Virus record (IMG/VR): IMGVR_UViG_3300029267_002300
Coordinates: 1-27,576 of that record
Strand: one strand, 5' to 3'
Origin: a virus
Length of the DNA stretch: 27,576 nucleotides
Part shown: one piece after another, positions 6,986 through 13,612 of the stretch
Numbering within the stretch: position 1 is the stretch's first letter
How the letters are laid out: each line of letters starts with the position of its first letter
The notes under the pieces: generated by a model
Database searches by the model: none
What the model was told of the DNA's origin: nothing
The model's input: only the letters and a program-made list of their open reading frames with translations
Position numbers and translations under genes: made by a program

Positions 6986-7192
6986 GTGCCGACACATTCT
7001 CCCAACCTCAAAATGAGTCGGAATAGAAACCCCCGGCGGTTCAAAGGTCCCGCCGCGAAGTCCAACAGCCTGAAATCCGGGCAACGTGGTAGTGATCGAT
7101 CTACCAAACCTCCGCGCGCCCCGGTCGTATGGCACGAGTCCGTAATCATAAAGGCGTCGGGGCGTGGTGCATTCCGACAGTTGGGCCTCTAA
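6986..7192 (+). CDS. possible small basic protein
   Basis: The frame starts with GTG and encodes 68 residues rich in Arg, Lys, Ser and Pro (for example SRNRNPRRFKGPAAKSN). A promoter-like site lies 45-70 bases upstream but no clear ribosome site precedes the GTG. The opposite strand is also open over much of this stretch, so the coding strand is uncertain. No family recognised. Confidence 0.25.
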   Translation: MPTHSPNLKMSRNRNPRRFKGPAAKSNSLKSGQRGSDRSTKPPRAPVVWHESVIIKASGRGAFRQLGL

Positions 7193-7266
7193 GGTAGTCG
7201 ATTCAAGAGTATCGCGTGGTGGATTACGGTATTGGTGCCGAGGGAGCGGGGGTGCGCTCTTCGCAT
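7189..7266 (-). CDS. possible 25-residue peptide at the operon end
   Basis: The ATG at 7266 is preceded by GAAGGAGAC, the same AGGAGAC ribosome-site word used by other genes of this leftward operon. It follows the vWA stop by about 24 bases and ends at TAG (7189-7191). The product is short and basic (MRRAHPRSLG). It may be a real last cistron or a chance frame. Confidence 0.25.
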   Translation of the reverse strand: MRRAHPRSLGTNTVIHHAILLNRLP

Positions 7267-7290
7267 GGTCTAATGTCTCCTTCGTCTGGG

Positions 7291-8727
7291 TTACAGTGCA
7301 AGAAGTTCCTGAATAGCATCTTGCTCAAGGTCCAAGTTGGGCAAGCACCATACCCGATCGGATACGGCGGCGAGGTCGCCGGGTTCGTCGTTGCCAAGTA
7401 CAAGCGTGTAGTACTTGGCCTGGGCGCGTTCCTTCCACTCCAGGAAGTTGCGCTGCATTTGCGCGTCGACGGACATAATCGCATCCGTAACCAGAATGAC
7501 GTCTGTCTTCCCTTCGGGGCACCCGAGTTCTTGCCATCTGGCCGGCAGCGTTTGGAGCGGGACAGCGGGGGAAGTTCCTCCGGAATAGAAATGTTCCAGC
7601 CATTCGAGTAAGGCGGCTTGGTCCCAATTGTCCGGGGGCATGGCACACCATGACCCCTCGGCGTCGTTGCTGAAGCCGGCCAAGAGGATCCATCGGCGCT
7701 GGTGTTTGGCAATCCAAGCCATGGAAAGCGCAAGCGCTTTTGCCGTGGCGATGGGTTCGCCTGACATGGATCCCGATTCGTCGACTACCACCACAATTGG
7801 CCCTTGGGCCTGGGGCTCAAGGCCGCAGTACTCGCGCTGCATTAGTGAGCGTTCCAAGAACCGGCGGAGGGCGTCAAGCTCTAAGTCTTCGTCGACCAGT
7901 GCGGCCAGTTCGGCGGGGACAATCGCGCCTAGGTCGGCTCCCAGTGCGACGCCTACCATATCGTCGCGCCCGTGTTTGGTTTTTTGCCTTTGCCGGGCCT
8001 GGGCTGCGCGCCGATACCGGCCAGCTAACTCGAGGATCCGGCGCAGTTGTCGGTTGTTCCGGATCCGCTCGAATCGCTCTTTCACCTCCGATATCGGCAT
8101 TGCTCCCCCCCCGTCGGCGCCCCCCTCGCCAAGCGCGCGCTGGGTGTCGCGGAGATCCTTCACCGTCTGGGATGCCTCCCGGAGGGCCTGCGAGGCCGCT
8201 CCAAGGGCTCGAATCTCTTTTTTGAGTTCTGACCGGTCTTTTTCATCGGGGCGAATCTGGGGCGAATCTGGGGCGTCTGGCGGGGCTTCCTGCGCCTCTT
8301 CCTCGACAAGTGCGGTGTACCCCTGTGCGAAGTGACCGGCGGCGAGTTCTGAGGCGATGGGGTCAAGCCGGGTCTCTGTATGCAATGCCGCATACTCCGG
8401 CGTCTCCATAAGCTGGGCAAAGTACCTCCCCCGGGTCTCGTCGGCGCAGTTCTCGGCAAGCTGGGGGGTAGGTTCGAAGGCGGCGGCAAGGCAATCGGCG
8501 GCCGTGGCTTCCGCATGGTCGCGGTCTTCTTGGGTTTCCAGGATGGGGCCAAGAATCTCCCCGTCCAGTGACTCGGCCCCCCGTCTCATGCTCCACTCGT
8601 CCAAGTCAAGGGCAGTGGGGCTAGGTGGTGGGCCAGTCGGAACCGCTGGGGCGTCTCCGTCTAGGTCAATCGGGCCCGGATCTTCGGGGGCTATTTCAAG
8701 GGCGGCAAGTAGTTCTTCTTGGGTCAT
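7291..8727 (-). CDS. vWA-domain protein, ViaA/CobT-like partner of the MoxR ATPase
   Basis: This protein has 478 residues. The first ~150 are acidic and helical; a basic, charged middle follows; the C-terminal von Willebrand A domain (about 305-478) carries a complete metal-ion-dependent adhesion site: VVVDESGSMSG (Asp316, Ser318, Ser320), the Thr of FYSGGTSP, and the Asp of VILVTDA. The domain order (helical N-terminal half, C-terminal vWA) and the neighbouring MoxR ATPase match RavA-ViaA and related MoxR-vWA pairs, where the vWA protein recruits substrate and stimulates the ATPase. The ATG is two bases after the MoxR stop, so the pair is translationally coupled. Its role in a phage is unknown. 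Confidence 0.85.
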   Translation of the reverse strand: MTQEELLAALEIAPEDPGPIDLDGDAPAVPTGPPPSPTALDLDEWSMRRGAESLDGEILGPILETQEDRDHAEATAADCLAAAFEPTPQLAENCADETRGRYFAQLMETPEYAALHTETRLDPIASELAAGHFAQGYTALVEEEAQEAPPDAPDSPQIRPDEKDRSELKKEIRALGAASQALREASQTVKDLRDTQRALGEGGADGGGAMPISEVKERFERIRNNRQLRRILELAGRYRRAAQARQRQKTKHGRDDMVGVALGADLGAIVPAELAALVDEDLELDALRRFLERSLMQREYCGLEPQAQGPIVVVVDESGSMSGEPIATAKALALSMAWIAKHQRRWILLAGFSNDAEGSWCAMPPDNWDQAALLEWLEHFYSGGTSPAVPLQTLPARWQELGCPEGKTDVILVTDAIMSVDAQMQRNFLEWKERAQAKYYTLVLGNDEPGDLAAVSDRVWCLPNLDLEQDAIQELLAL

Positions 8728-8729
8728 GG

Positions 8730-9830
8730 TTAGAGCGCCTCCACGGTGGCTAGCCTGATCCGCTTCACCTCGCCGGCTACGTGTTCGGCTGCCATGGTAG
8801 CGCGGGTGCCGGTCAAGCCGGTGAGCTGGCTATGGATCTCCCCCAATTTCTTGCACGCGGTTGCCGTTGCCCCCAGGTCCTTTAGATTGGTTCCGCTGAT
8901 AATCTCCTCGGCCTCCATGAGGAGACCGTTGATTTTCATCCCCTCGGGGTTGGCAATGGTCCCTACGATCTTGGCCAGTTTGGCCGGTTGTTCGGCGGGG
9001 TCGACCCATAGCACGGCGGAGAGTATTTCCAGGTCGTCGGTCTCCACCTGGGCGTGGCCGGCAAGCCAAGCCGCGGCCTGGCAAATACTGATGGCCTTGC
9101 GGGTCCGTCTGTCCCCCGGAACGATGCCTTCTTGCTTGGCCTCCCGGAGGATGGCCAGAAGGGCCGTTTTTGCCTCGTCGGTCCAGGTGATCGCCTGCGC
9201 TTCAACGGCTGCTTGGTCGATTGTGGCCGGCTTGATTATGCGCGTCAATTTGATCTCGGTTGGCGCCCACAACAGCCGGTCTAACCCGCGCTCCGTGGCA
9301 ATGGGTTTTACCTCCCGCCTGATCGCGAACCGATCAAACAGCGCGCCGAGTTCCTTCCCGTCGCCGTTCGACCCTGGCCATTCGTTCGAAGCGGCGACGC
9401 AAAGCTGCAACGGGCAAGCCGTCCGCGTCCCGTCGTTGTCGTATTCGCGTTCATTCAAGACGGTTAGCAGCGTGTTAAGGATGGCGCTTGACGCCTTCCA
9501 AATTTCGTCGATGAACGCAACGTGAGCCTCTGGCAGTCTGCTTGTCGTAATCCGGCGGTATCGGTCCGCCTTCAAGCCGGCTAGGCTGATTGGGCCGAAC
9601 ACTTCCTCGGGCGTCGAATACTTGGTTAACAATATCTTAAACTGCTGCCCGTCCATCCATCGGACAAGGGCGTCGGAAAGCATCGACTTGGCTGTGCCTG
9701 GTGGCCCGACGAATAGGCAATGCTCGCGTGCGACCAGTGCGACAAGGGCAAGGTCGATTTCCTGCTCGCGCTCGATCAGTGCGGCGTTAAGATCCGCTCG
9801 CATGGTCGCGAATTTCTCTTGAGGTAACAT
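8730..9830 (-). CDS. MoxR-family AAA+ ATPase, RavA-like
   Basis: This protein has 366 residues. Walker A is at 42-49 (GPPGTAKS); the MoxR hallmark LLTKYSTPEEVFGPISL lies at about 67-83; Walker B is VAFIDE at 104-109; the following WKASSAILNTLLTVLNERE and sensor-1 ASNEWP (Asn149) are intact, and FDRFAIR holds the likely arginine finger. These features match the RavA branch of MoxR ATPases, which form hexameric remodelling machines working with a vWA partner. The C-terminal ~200 residues are the expected helical lid plus a tail. It should hydrolyse ATP in the cytoplasm to remodel a phage or host target. The ribosome site AGGAGAC lies about 9 bases upstream of the ATG. Confidence 0.9.
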   Translation of the reverse strand: MLPQEKFATMRADLNAALIEREQEIDLALVALVAREHCLFVGPPGTAKSMLSDALVRWMDGQQFKILLTKYSTPEEVFGPISLAGLKADRYRRITTSRLPEAHVAFIDEIWKASSAILNTLLTVLNEREYDNDGTRTACPLQLCVAASNEWPGSNGDGKELGALFDRFAIRREVKPIATERGLDRLLWAPTEIKLTRIIKPATIDQAAVEAQAITWTDEAKTALLAILREAKQEGIVPGDRRTRKAISICQAAAWLAGHAQVETDDLEILSAVLWVDPAEQPAKLAKIVGTIANPEGMKINGLLMEAEEIISGTNLKDLGATATACKKLGEIHSQLTGLTGTRATMAAEHVAGEVKRIRLATVEAL

Positions 9831-9887
9831 GGCGGGTTGTCTCCTGCGTGTGGGGTGATAGTATTATTTGCCAAAGTGTCCAGTTCA

Positions 9888-10910
9888 CTACGCGCCGGCA
9901 AGCTGGAATTGTCCGGTCTCCACGTCGTAGCTATCCGATGTGTAGACGTCGGTGTCGTCGTCGTCGGGCGTGGTGTCTACGGGTACGGTAGCACCGGGGA
10001 AAAGCGGGCGTGGGGCGTCTCCGTTGGCGTCGGGGGCGTTCTTGGCGGCTTCCTTGGCCTCGGTCAGCGCGAGCACCTTGTTGGCAAGGCGTTGTTTCTG
10101 CTCCGCCAAGTGGGCGAGTAGACTAGCTTGGCGGTCGCCCAAGTACTCCGAATAGGCCTCGGCTTTATGCTTGATCTTCTGCCACCGCTCGGTGGCCTTC
10201 TCGAAGGTCGATTCCCGGGTCTTCTCGTCCCATTGCTCAACGGCCTGGTCAAGCTCGTGAGATAGCGCGGCTAGGCCGTCCTCGACGCTCGTCTTGACGG
10301 CTCTGTTGCCCTCGGGCGTGCCTTTCGGAACCGGGAAGCGGAGCAAGCTACCGCCAAGAGTGGTTAGGAATTGCTCGACCCGCGCGGTAAAGTCTCGATG
10401 GGCCTCGGGTACGAAGTAGGCCACGCCCTTGCGCGGGTTTATCGCAAATAGATCGGCGTGGTTGGCAAACAGCCGTTGGACTAGCCGGGTAACGTCGCTA
10501 GTTGTCCGGTGCGCCATTGCGTGAGCGAACATGGTGCGGGCGTGCGTCTCGATCTCCGGGGAATCAGGGCACGTGATATTGCCCGAATCCGGCTGAAGAT
10601 GACAAAGGGCTTCGTAGGCGAAATCGAGTTGGATCCCGGAAGCACCGAGGGCCTTCTTGGTGAATTGAAAGGTGATTTTGCCGGTTGTTCGGTCTCGGGT
10701 AACGCGGTCGATGCTCCGCCCCTCCCTGAGATCCTTGACGGCGCGCCCGAACGCGGTGACGGGCCGAAGATCCGCAGCGTCTCCTTCCGGCAGTCCGGAC
10801 GATTGCAGGGCGTTGACGACGTCGGAATAGGCCACCTCCATAGTGTCCATGTCCCAAGTGATGATTTCACCAAGCAGTTGCGCGTTGGCGTCTACTGTGA
10901 TCGGGTTCAT
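9888..10910 (-). CDS. 340-residue third component of the MoxR-vWA operon
   Basis: No enzyme motif is seen. The N-terminal half (about 1-200) is globular, with a conserved-looking core GVAYFVPEAHRDFTARVEQFL followed by RFPVPKG. The middle (about 215-290) is strongly helical and charged, predicted coiled coil (ATERWQKIKHKAEAYSEYL). The last ~50 residues are acidic and disordered (TTPDDDDTDVY). The YFVP-type core and length resemble what I remember of DUF6744 proteins, but I cannot verify that. The start has AGGAG 7 bases upstream, within a 17-bp sequence repeated before the 11764 gene. Lying directly upstream of MoxR and vWA, it is a candidate substrate or adaptor. Confidence 0.7.
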   Translation of the reverse strand: MNPITVDANAQLLGEIITWDMDTMEVAYSDVVNALQSSGLPEGDAADLRPVTAFGRAVKDLREGRSIDRVTRDRTTGKITFQFTKKALGASGIQLDFAYEALCHLQPDSGNITCPDSPEIETHARTMFAHAMAHRTTSDVTRLVQRLFANHADLFAINPRKGVAYFVPEAHRDFTARVEQFLTTLGGSLLRFPVPKGTPEGNRAVKTSVEDGLAALSHELDQAVEQWDEKTRESTFEKATERWQKIKHKAEAYSEYLGDRQASLLAHLAEQKQRLANKVLALTEAKEAAKNAPDANGDAPRPLFPGATVPVDTTPDDDDTDVYTSDSYDVETGQFQLAGA

Positions 10911-10948
10911 GATAGTCTCCTGGTTGTGCCCTTGTGGGCGGGTGGGGG

Positions 10949-11347
10949 TTAGTCATCTGAATTCAGTTGTTTGATCACCGCGTTGACGCCGTTTCGTTGC
11001 GCCTCGATGATCCACTCATTCCAATTTGCATCGCCATAGGTCAGCGATTCCCAGTATTCCTCGCCCGGCATGCTCGACACGCCGTTGGTAATGGCCTCGT
11101 GGATGTGTCTGATCGTTGTTTCGCTGGCCTCTGCCTGGTCCAGGCAATCGCTGCACAACCACATATCGTTAAGGCTGGTGTAGAGTGCGCGCAGGCACTC
11201 GCCGTCCGCGTCATATGCCTCGGGCAACCCGCACCGTATGCAAGCGAGGTCATCGCCACCATGGTATTTTGACAGCTCGTAGTTTTGTCCGTCGACGGTC
11301 ACATAAGTGCGGTCACCGCCGTCTTGCACGTCTGTGATCAGCAACAT
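10949..11347 (-). CDS. hypothetical protein with a CxxC pair zinc site
   Basis: This 132-residue acidic protein contains CIRC near 36 and CSDC near 66, spaced like a zinc-ribbon or zinc-knuckle site. The N-terminal part (VQDGGDRTYVTVDGQNYELSK) looks like beta strands; the C-terminal half is helical with several Trp. GAGGAGATCAAT precedes the ATG. It lies in the MoxR-vWA operon between two other small genes and is flanked by repeated GC-rich intergenic junctions. Function unknown. Confidence 0.65.
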   Translation of the reverse strand: MLLITDVQDGGDRTYVTVDGQNYELSKYHGGDDLACIRCGLPEAYDADGECLRALYTSLNDMWLCSDCLDQAEASETTIRHIHEAITNGVSSMPGEEYWESLTYGDANWNEWIIEAQRNGVNAVIKQLNSDD

Positions 11348-11380
11348 ATTGATCTCCTCTGGCTTGGCCCGCCTGCCCTC

Positions 11381-11395
11381 GGGCGGGTGGGGGGG
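11381..11395 (+). repeat. G-quadruplex-capable intergenic element, repeated
   Basis: GGGCGGGTGGGGGGG satisfies the four-run G-quadruplex rule with one-base loops. A shorter copy, GGGCGGGTGGGGG, is at 10936-10948. Both lie directly after the stop codon of a leftward gene (reading GACTAA then the C-rich complement), so both junctions of the operon share the same sequence. Here the C-rich strand is in the mRNA and the G-rich strand is the template. Confidence 0.6.
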
Positions 11396-11764
11396 TTAGT
11401 CGTTTTCGTGGTCATCCTCGTGGTCCAATTCCTCTATCCGGGCCTGTAGCGTTGCGATTAGGTGAGCTGCCAGCTCGCGCTGAGCTCGGAGGATAGCATC
11501 CCCGATCTGATCGGCAGCCTTGAGGCTTTCGTTGGGAACTAACTTGAACGCCCATAGTTTCCGAGGGCGGGTACCGTACCCGAGCCCTTCGTACCGTTCG
11601 CGGTATCGGCCCCCGCCGTCGTCCAGTAAGATTGCGCGGGCCTCCTCGGGGAGTGCAGCTAGTTCTACTTCGTAGTGCATGGCTGTCGGCGTATTCTCCG
11701 CGGTCGCCAGTCGTTGGGCAGCTATCCACTCCTCGTTGCGCGTTGCGAGAATTTTGGTCTTCAT
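11396..11764 (-). CDS. hypothetical protein in the MoxR-vWA operon
   Basis: This 122-residue protein is mostly helical. It contains the segment LPEEARAILLDDGGGRYRERYEGLGYG near the middle and a highly acidic, His-containing C-terminus (DHEDDHEND). No domain is recognised. The start shares a 17-bp leader (with AGGAG) with the 340-residue gene downstream in the operon, pointing to duplicated control of translation. No signal peptide or membrane segment is seen. Confidence 0.6.
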   Translation of the reverse strand: MKTKILATRNEEWIAAQRLATAENTPTAMHYEVELAALPEEARAILLDDGGGRYRERYEGLGYGTRPRKLWAFKLVPNESLKAADQIGDAILRAQRELAAHLIATLQARIEELDHEDDHEND

Positions 11765-11776
11765 GATAGTCTCCTG
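11760..11776 (-). repeat. 17-bp translation-start repeat (second copy 10906-10922)
   Basis: TTCATGATAGTCTCCTG on the + strand occurs identically at 10906-10922 and 11760-11776, each covering a ribosome site (AGGAG), the spacer, the ATG and the first base of codon 2 and beyond in two unrelated genes. Similarity resumes after it as GTTGT with a 2-bp offset. Confidence 0.9.
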
Positions 11777-11820
11777 TGGTTGTAGTGGCGTGGTACGTGT
11801 CCAGTCTGCCCGGTTAATTC

Positions 11821-12030
11821 CTACTGAGGGTCACACGGCGAGCCATCCGGGAGACATTCGCACGGGTTACAGTAGCACCCCGTGCAAGTCTCGCCGGTCA
11901 ACTCAAGCTCCCCATCGCAAGCGTCAAGTGCCTGCGCCAACGGGTCGGAAGCCTCCCAAGCCTCCGGTACGGGTGAGTCCAGGTGCAACCGGGCTCTCTC
12001 TTCAATAATGGTCAGTCTGGGTCTACTCAA
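11821..12030 (-). CDS. small cysteine-rich protein, first gene of the leftward operon
   Basis: This 69-residue protein starts at TTG (12030), with GGAGA about 9 bases upstream; there is no in-frame ATG near. The C-terminal third has six cysteines (CDGELELTGETCTGCYCNPCEC, then a final CDPQ), a likely metal or disulfide cluster. The first part contains EERARLHLDSPVPEAWE. A promoter candidate lies about 85 bases upstream. No family recognised. Confidence 0.5.
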   Translation of the reverse strand: MSRPRLTIIEERARLHLDSPVPEAWEASDPLAQALDACDGELELTGETCTGCYCNPCECLPDGSPCDPQ

Positions 12031-12114
12031 GGCTTGGTCTCCAGTGCTGGTTAGGGTAGGTTATCGGCCGTCGCGGCCTACTGGCCCTGTCCCCTGCCCC
12101 CGTGTCCAGTAGCT

Positions 12115-12142
12115 ATCTTAGCCCCTTATCGGCCCAAGTCAA
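12115..12142 (-). promoter_or_regulatory. candidate promoter of the leftward MoxR-vWA operon
   Basis: On the - strand TTGACT (12142-12137) and TAAGAT (12120-12115) are 16 bp apart, about 85 bases upstream of the first leftward gene. The 9-mer CAGGTGTAC lies just beyond the -35 box and has an inverted partner 47 bp away at the rightward promoter. Confidence 0.45.
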
Positions 12143-12145
12143 GGG

Positions 12146-12210
12146 CAGGTGTACCATTTTCTCAGAAGTATCTGCTCCTGCCCCTCAACTCCCCTTGACA
12201 AGTACACCTG
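12146..12210. promoter_or_regulatory. paired inverted 9-mers between divergent promoters
   Basis: CAGGTGTAC (12146-12154) and GTACACCTG (12202-12210) are perfect inverted copies, 47 bp apart. The left copy lies upstream of the leftward -35; the right copy lies in the spacer of a rightward TTGACA (12195-12200) candidate with a weak -10 (TAGGCT, 18 bp away). This is the layout expected of operators for one regulator controlling both directions. Confidence 0.4.
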
Positions 12211-12239
12211 TATCCGAGTAGGCTAAGCCGCTATAATGG

Positions 12240-12800
12240 TTAGTAGTGCCAAGAAGCGTAGGGTGTAGGGCGTAAGAGTGAACGTAGCCTTCACTAGTGC
12301 AGTAGGCGCCGAGCGCTCGTTTGTCAGTACGCCCCCGCCACGTTCTCCTTCCTCGGTACGATCGCCTTCCCGTGAGCCCCTAAGGCGTACCTAAGCCGCC
12401 CCCAACTGAGACCCCACGGAGACCCTGCAACCGGGTAGCTGTCCTGGTTGCTTATAAAGGGGGTGTAGTTGGTGTGTACCCCTCATTCTACGTAGTGTGG
12501 TTTGAGGGCCAGATCTCGAAGGTGTGGCCGCTCCTGCTCGGCCTGGCTGTCGGCCGTCCCTGTACCTGGGGCGAGTCGCTCGTGTCCGGCTCCGAAGCCC
12601 GTATTCCCCGGGGTTTTCAGGGTATTTCGAAGCCCGCGGCCCATCCGCTCCCGGAAAACGAACCGACCCCCCGGGTCGATTTTCGCCAGGGGGTAGCGTA
12701 GTACCCCCCTCCTACTCCATACGAAACCCCTGTTAACTTAGGCAAGCTGCCAATACGCTTGGGGAGAAGAAGCCAGGGAATCGGGCGGATTGGGTCTTAC
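12240..12800. other. long non-coding stretch with several GC-rich hairpins
   Basis: No convincing gene is seen on either strand; overlapping + strand frames around 12474-12736 lack good starts and have unlikely composition. Hairpins: CGACCC/GGGTCG (12664-12678) followed by ATTTT, terminator-like; GGGGGTA/TACCCCC (12689-12708) with a 6-base loop; and CCCCGGGG near 12616. No tRNA-like T-arm was found. It may be a leader, an origin or a decayed region. Confidence 0.5.
12664..12683 (+). terminator. weak terminator-like hairpin
   Basis: CGACCC pairs with GGGTCG around a CCC loop and is followed by ATTTTCG. It lies upstream of the promoter candidate at 12806 and could end a leader RNA from the 12195 promoter candidate. 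The U-tract is short. Confidence 0.35.
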
Positions 12801-12805
12801 TCGGC

Positions 12806-12833
12806 TTGACTGGTTCGTCGATTGTAGTAGGAT
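12806..12833 (+). promoter_or_regulatory. candidate promoter for the rightward late genes
   Basis: TTGACT at 12806-12811 and TAGGAT at 12828-12833 have a 16-bp spacer and lie 28 bases before the first rightward gene. The CTTGACT context matches other promoter candidates in the window. Confidence 0.5.
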
Positions 12834-12860
12834 GCTTTGGGGCATAATAGGGGACACACC

Positions 12861-13205
12861 ATGCGAGACAGGGCTACGGCTGAATTGGAGGAATGCCGCC
12901 GGGTGCATCCGACGTTGGGCGAAAGTCCGGAGGGAGCTACTTGGGGTTATTTCGAGCTTGGGCCGTTACGGATCATCAGTGGCGGTTCGGATGAACGTTG
13001 GGAGCACGTATCGGTTTCGTGTCATGACAGGACACCGAGTTGGGAGGAGATGAGTTTGGTGAAGGCGTTGTTTTGGTCCGATGACGAGACGGTTCTACAG
13101 TTTCACCCGAAGCGATCTGAATATGTGAACCAGATGCCGCATTGTCTTCATTTGTGGAAGCAGCGGAAGAAGAATCACGTTCTTCCTCCGGGTGAGTTGA
13201 TTTGA
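12861..13205 (+). CDS. DUF7694-like phage protein
   Basis: This 114-residue protein shows the pattern WEHVSVSCHDRTPSWEEM, then KALFWSDDETVLQFHP, then SEYVNQMPHCLHLW. I recognise it as the conserved signature of a family widespread in phages and prophages (DUF7694), of unknown function. The ATG at 12861 is preferred over the TTG at 12837 because the extra residues do not match the family and the TTG lies close to the promoter -10. It is the first gene of the rightward block. The conserved His and Trp residues could suggest a binding site, but no activity is established. Confidence 0.8.
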   Translation: MRDRATAELEECRRVHPTLGESPEGATWGYFELGPLRIISGGSDERWEHVSVSCHDRTPSWEEMSLVKALFWSDDETVLQFHPKRSEYVNQMPHCLHLWKQRKKNHVLPPGELI

Positions 13206-13219
13206 GGAAGGGGAGACCG

Positions 13220-13612
13220 ATGCCGACACGTTTGACTCGGGACACGACGCGGGTTGTGAGTGACCGCTTGGTGGCGACTTTGACCAAGGAGGGTTTGGTT
13301 CTTCGCCGTCCTTATGGTCGCCGGAAGGCTTTGGTGACGTGGACTGATTTGGAGCGGGAGTATTTGCACGATTCGGAGGGTGGTCTTGCGGCTTTCGGGG
13401 AGCCTTTGCCGCGGAGGTGGTTGCCTCGTGTGGGTGAACCAATTTGGGTCAAGCCTCGAGATACGGCTTGGCGTGGAGAGGTGAGCAAGGTGCTTTCCGG
13501 GATGGGAGAGCAGATTGTGGTGGCCTTGTTGGGGACCAAGAGACGCCGGGAGGTGCGGGTGCTGCTTTCTCAGACTCGGCCGATTGGAGGCGGGGAAGTG
13601 GAGGCGAGCTAA
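13220..13612 (+). CDS. hypothetical protein with SH3-like C-terminal half
   Basis: This 130-residue basic protein starts at ATG 13220, with AGGGGAG upstream. The C-terminal half (about 78-125: VGEPIWVKPRDTAWRGEVSK, then VVALLGTKRRREVRVLL) reads as alternating strands like a KOW/Tudor or SH3 barrel, a fold common in small nucleic-acid or protein binding modules. The N-terminal half has a repeated beta pattern (LVATLTKEGLVLRRPYGRRK). Its stop overlaps the next start (TAATG). No named family recognised. Confidence 0.6.
   Translation: MPTRLTRDTTRVVSDRLVATLTKEGLVLRRPYGRRKALVTWTDLEREYLHDSEGGLAAFGEPLPRRWLPRVGEPIWVKPRDTAWRGEVSKVLSGMGEQIVVALLGTKRRREVRVLLSQTRPIGGGEVEAS

Larger units (their letters stand above)
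6456..7290. other. no confident gene; hairpin, promoter-like site, possible decayed reading frames
   Basis: Frames here are short and lack consistent coding character. Three things are visible. First, on the - strand an ATG at 6805 with AGGTGG just upstream opens a 31-residue frame (MIALDLVHDIES...) to 6710; a neighbouring frame continues in a protein-like way (REATRLAYEIIRRFATTTP), as if one gene had been frameshifted. Second, CCCGCCAGTG pairs with CACTGACGGG at about 6850-6877 with one mismatch. Third, on the + strand 6986-7192 (GTG start) would encode a basic 68-residue product after a promoter-like site at 6914. I would not assert any of these as a functional gene. Confidence 0.5.

Noticed and set aside
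7040-7065. GGTTCAAAGGTCC as a possible tRNA T-arm
   Set aside because: The flanking bases do not form the 5-bp T stem or an acceptor stem; no tRNA was found in the window.
7628-8335. Rightward 235-residue frame over the vWA gene
   Set aside because: Ser/Arg-rich antisense shadow of a gene with clear vWA motifs.
8746-9525. Rightward 259-residue frame over the MoxR gene
   Set aside because: Antisense to intact AAA+ motifs; no ribosome site.
12195-12237. TTGACA and TATAAT as one promoter
   Set aside because: They are 31 bp apart, too far for one sigma70 promoter; the TTGACA may pair with a weaker -10 at 18 bp.
12474-12736. Three overlapping rightward frames in the non-coding stretch
   Set aside because: All use weak starts without ribosome sites, contain no recognisable motif, and run through hairpins.
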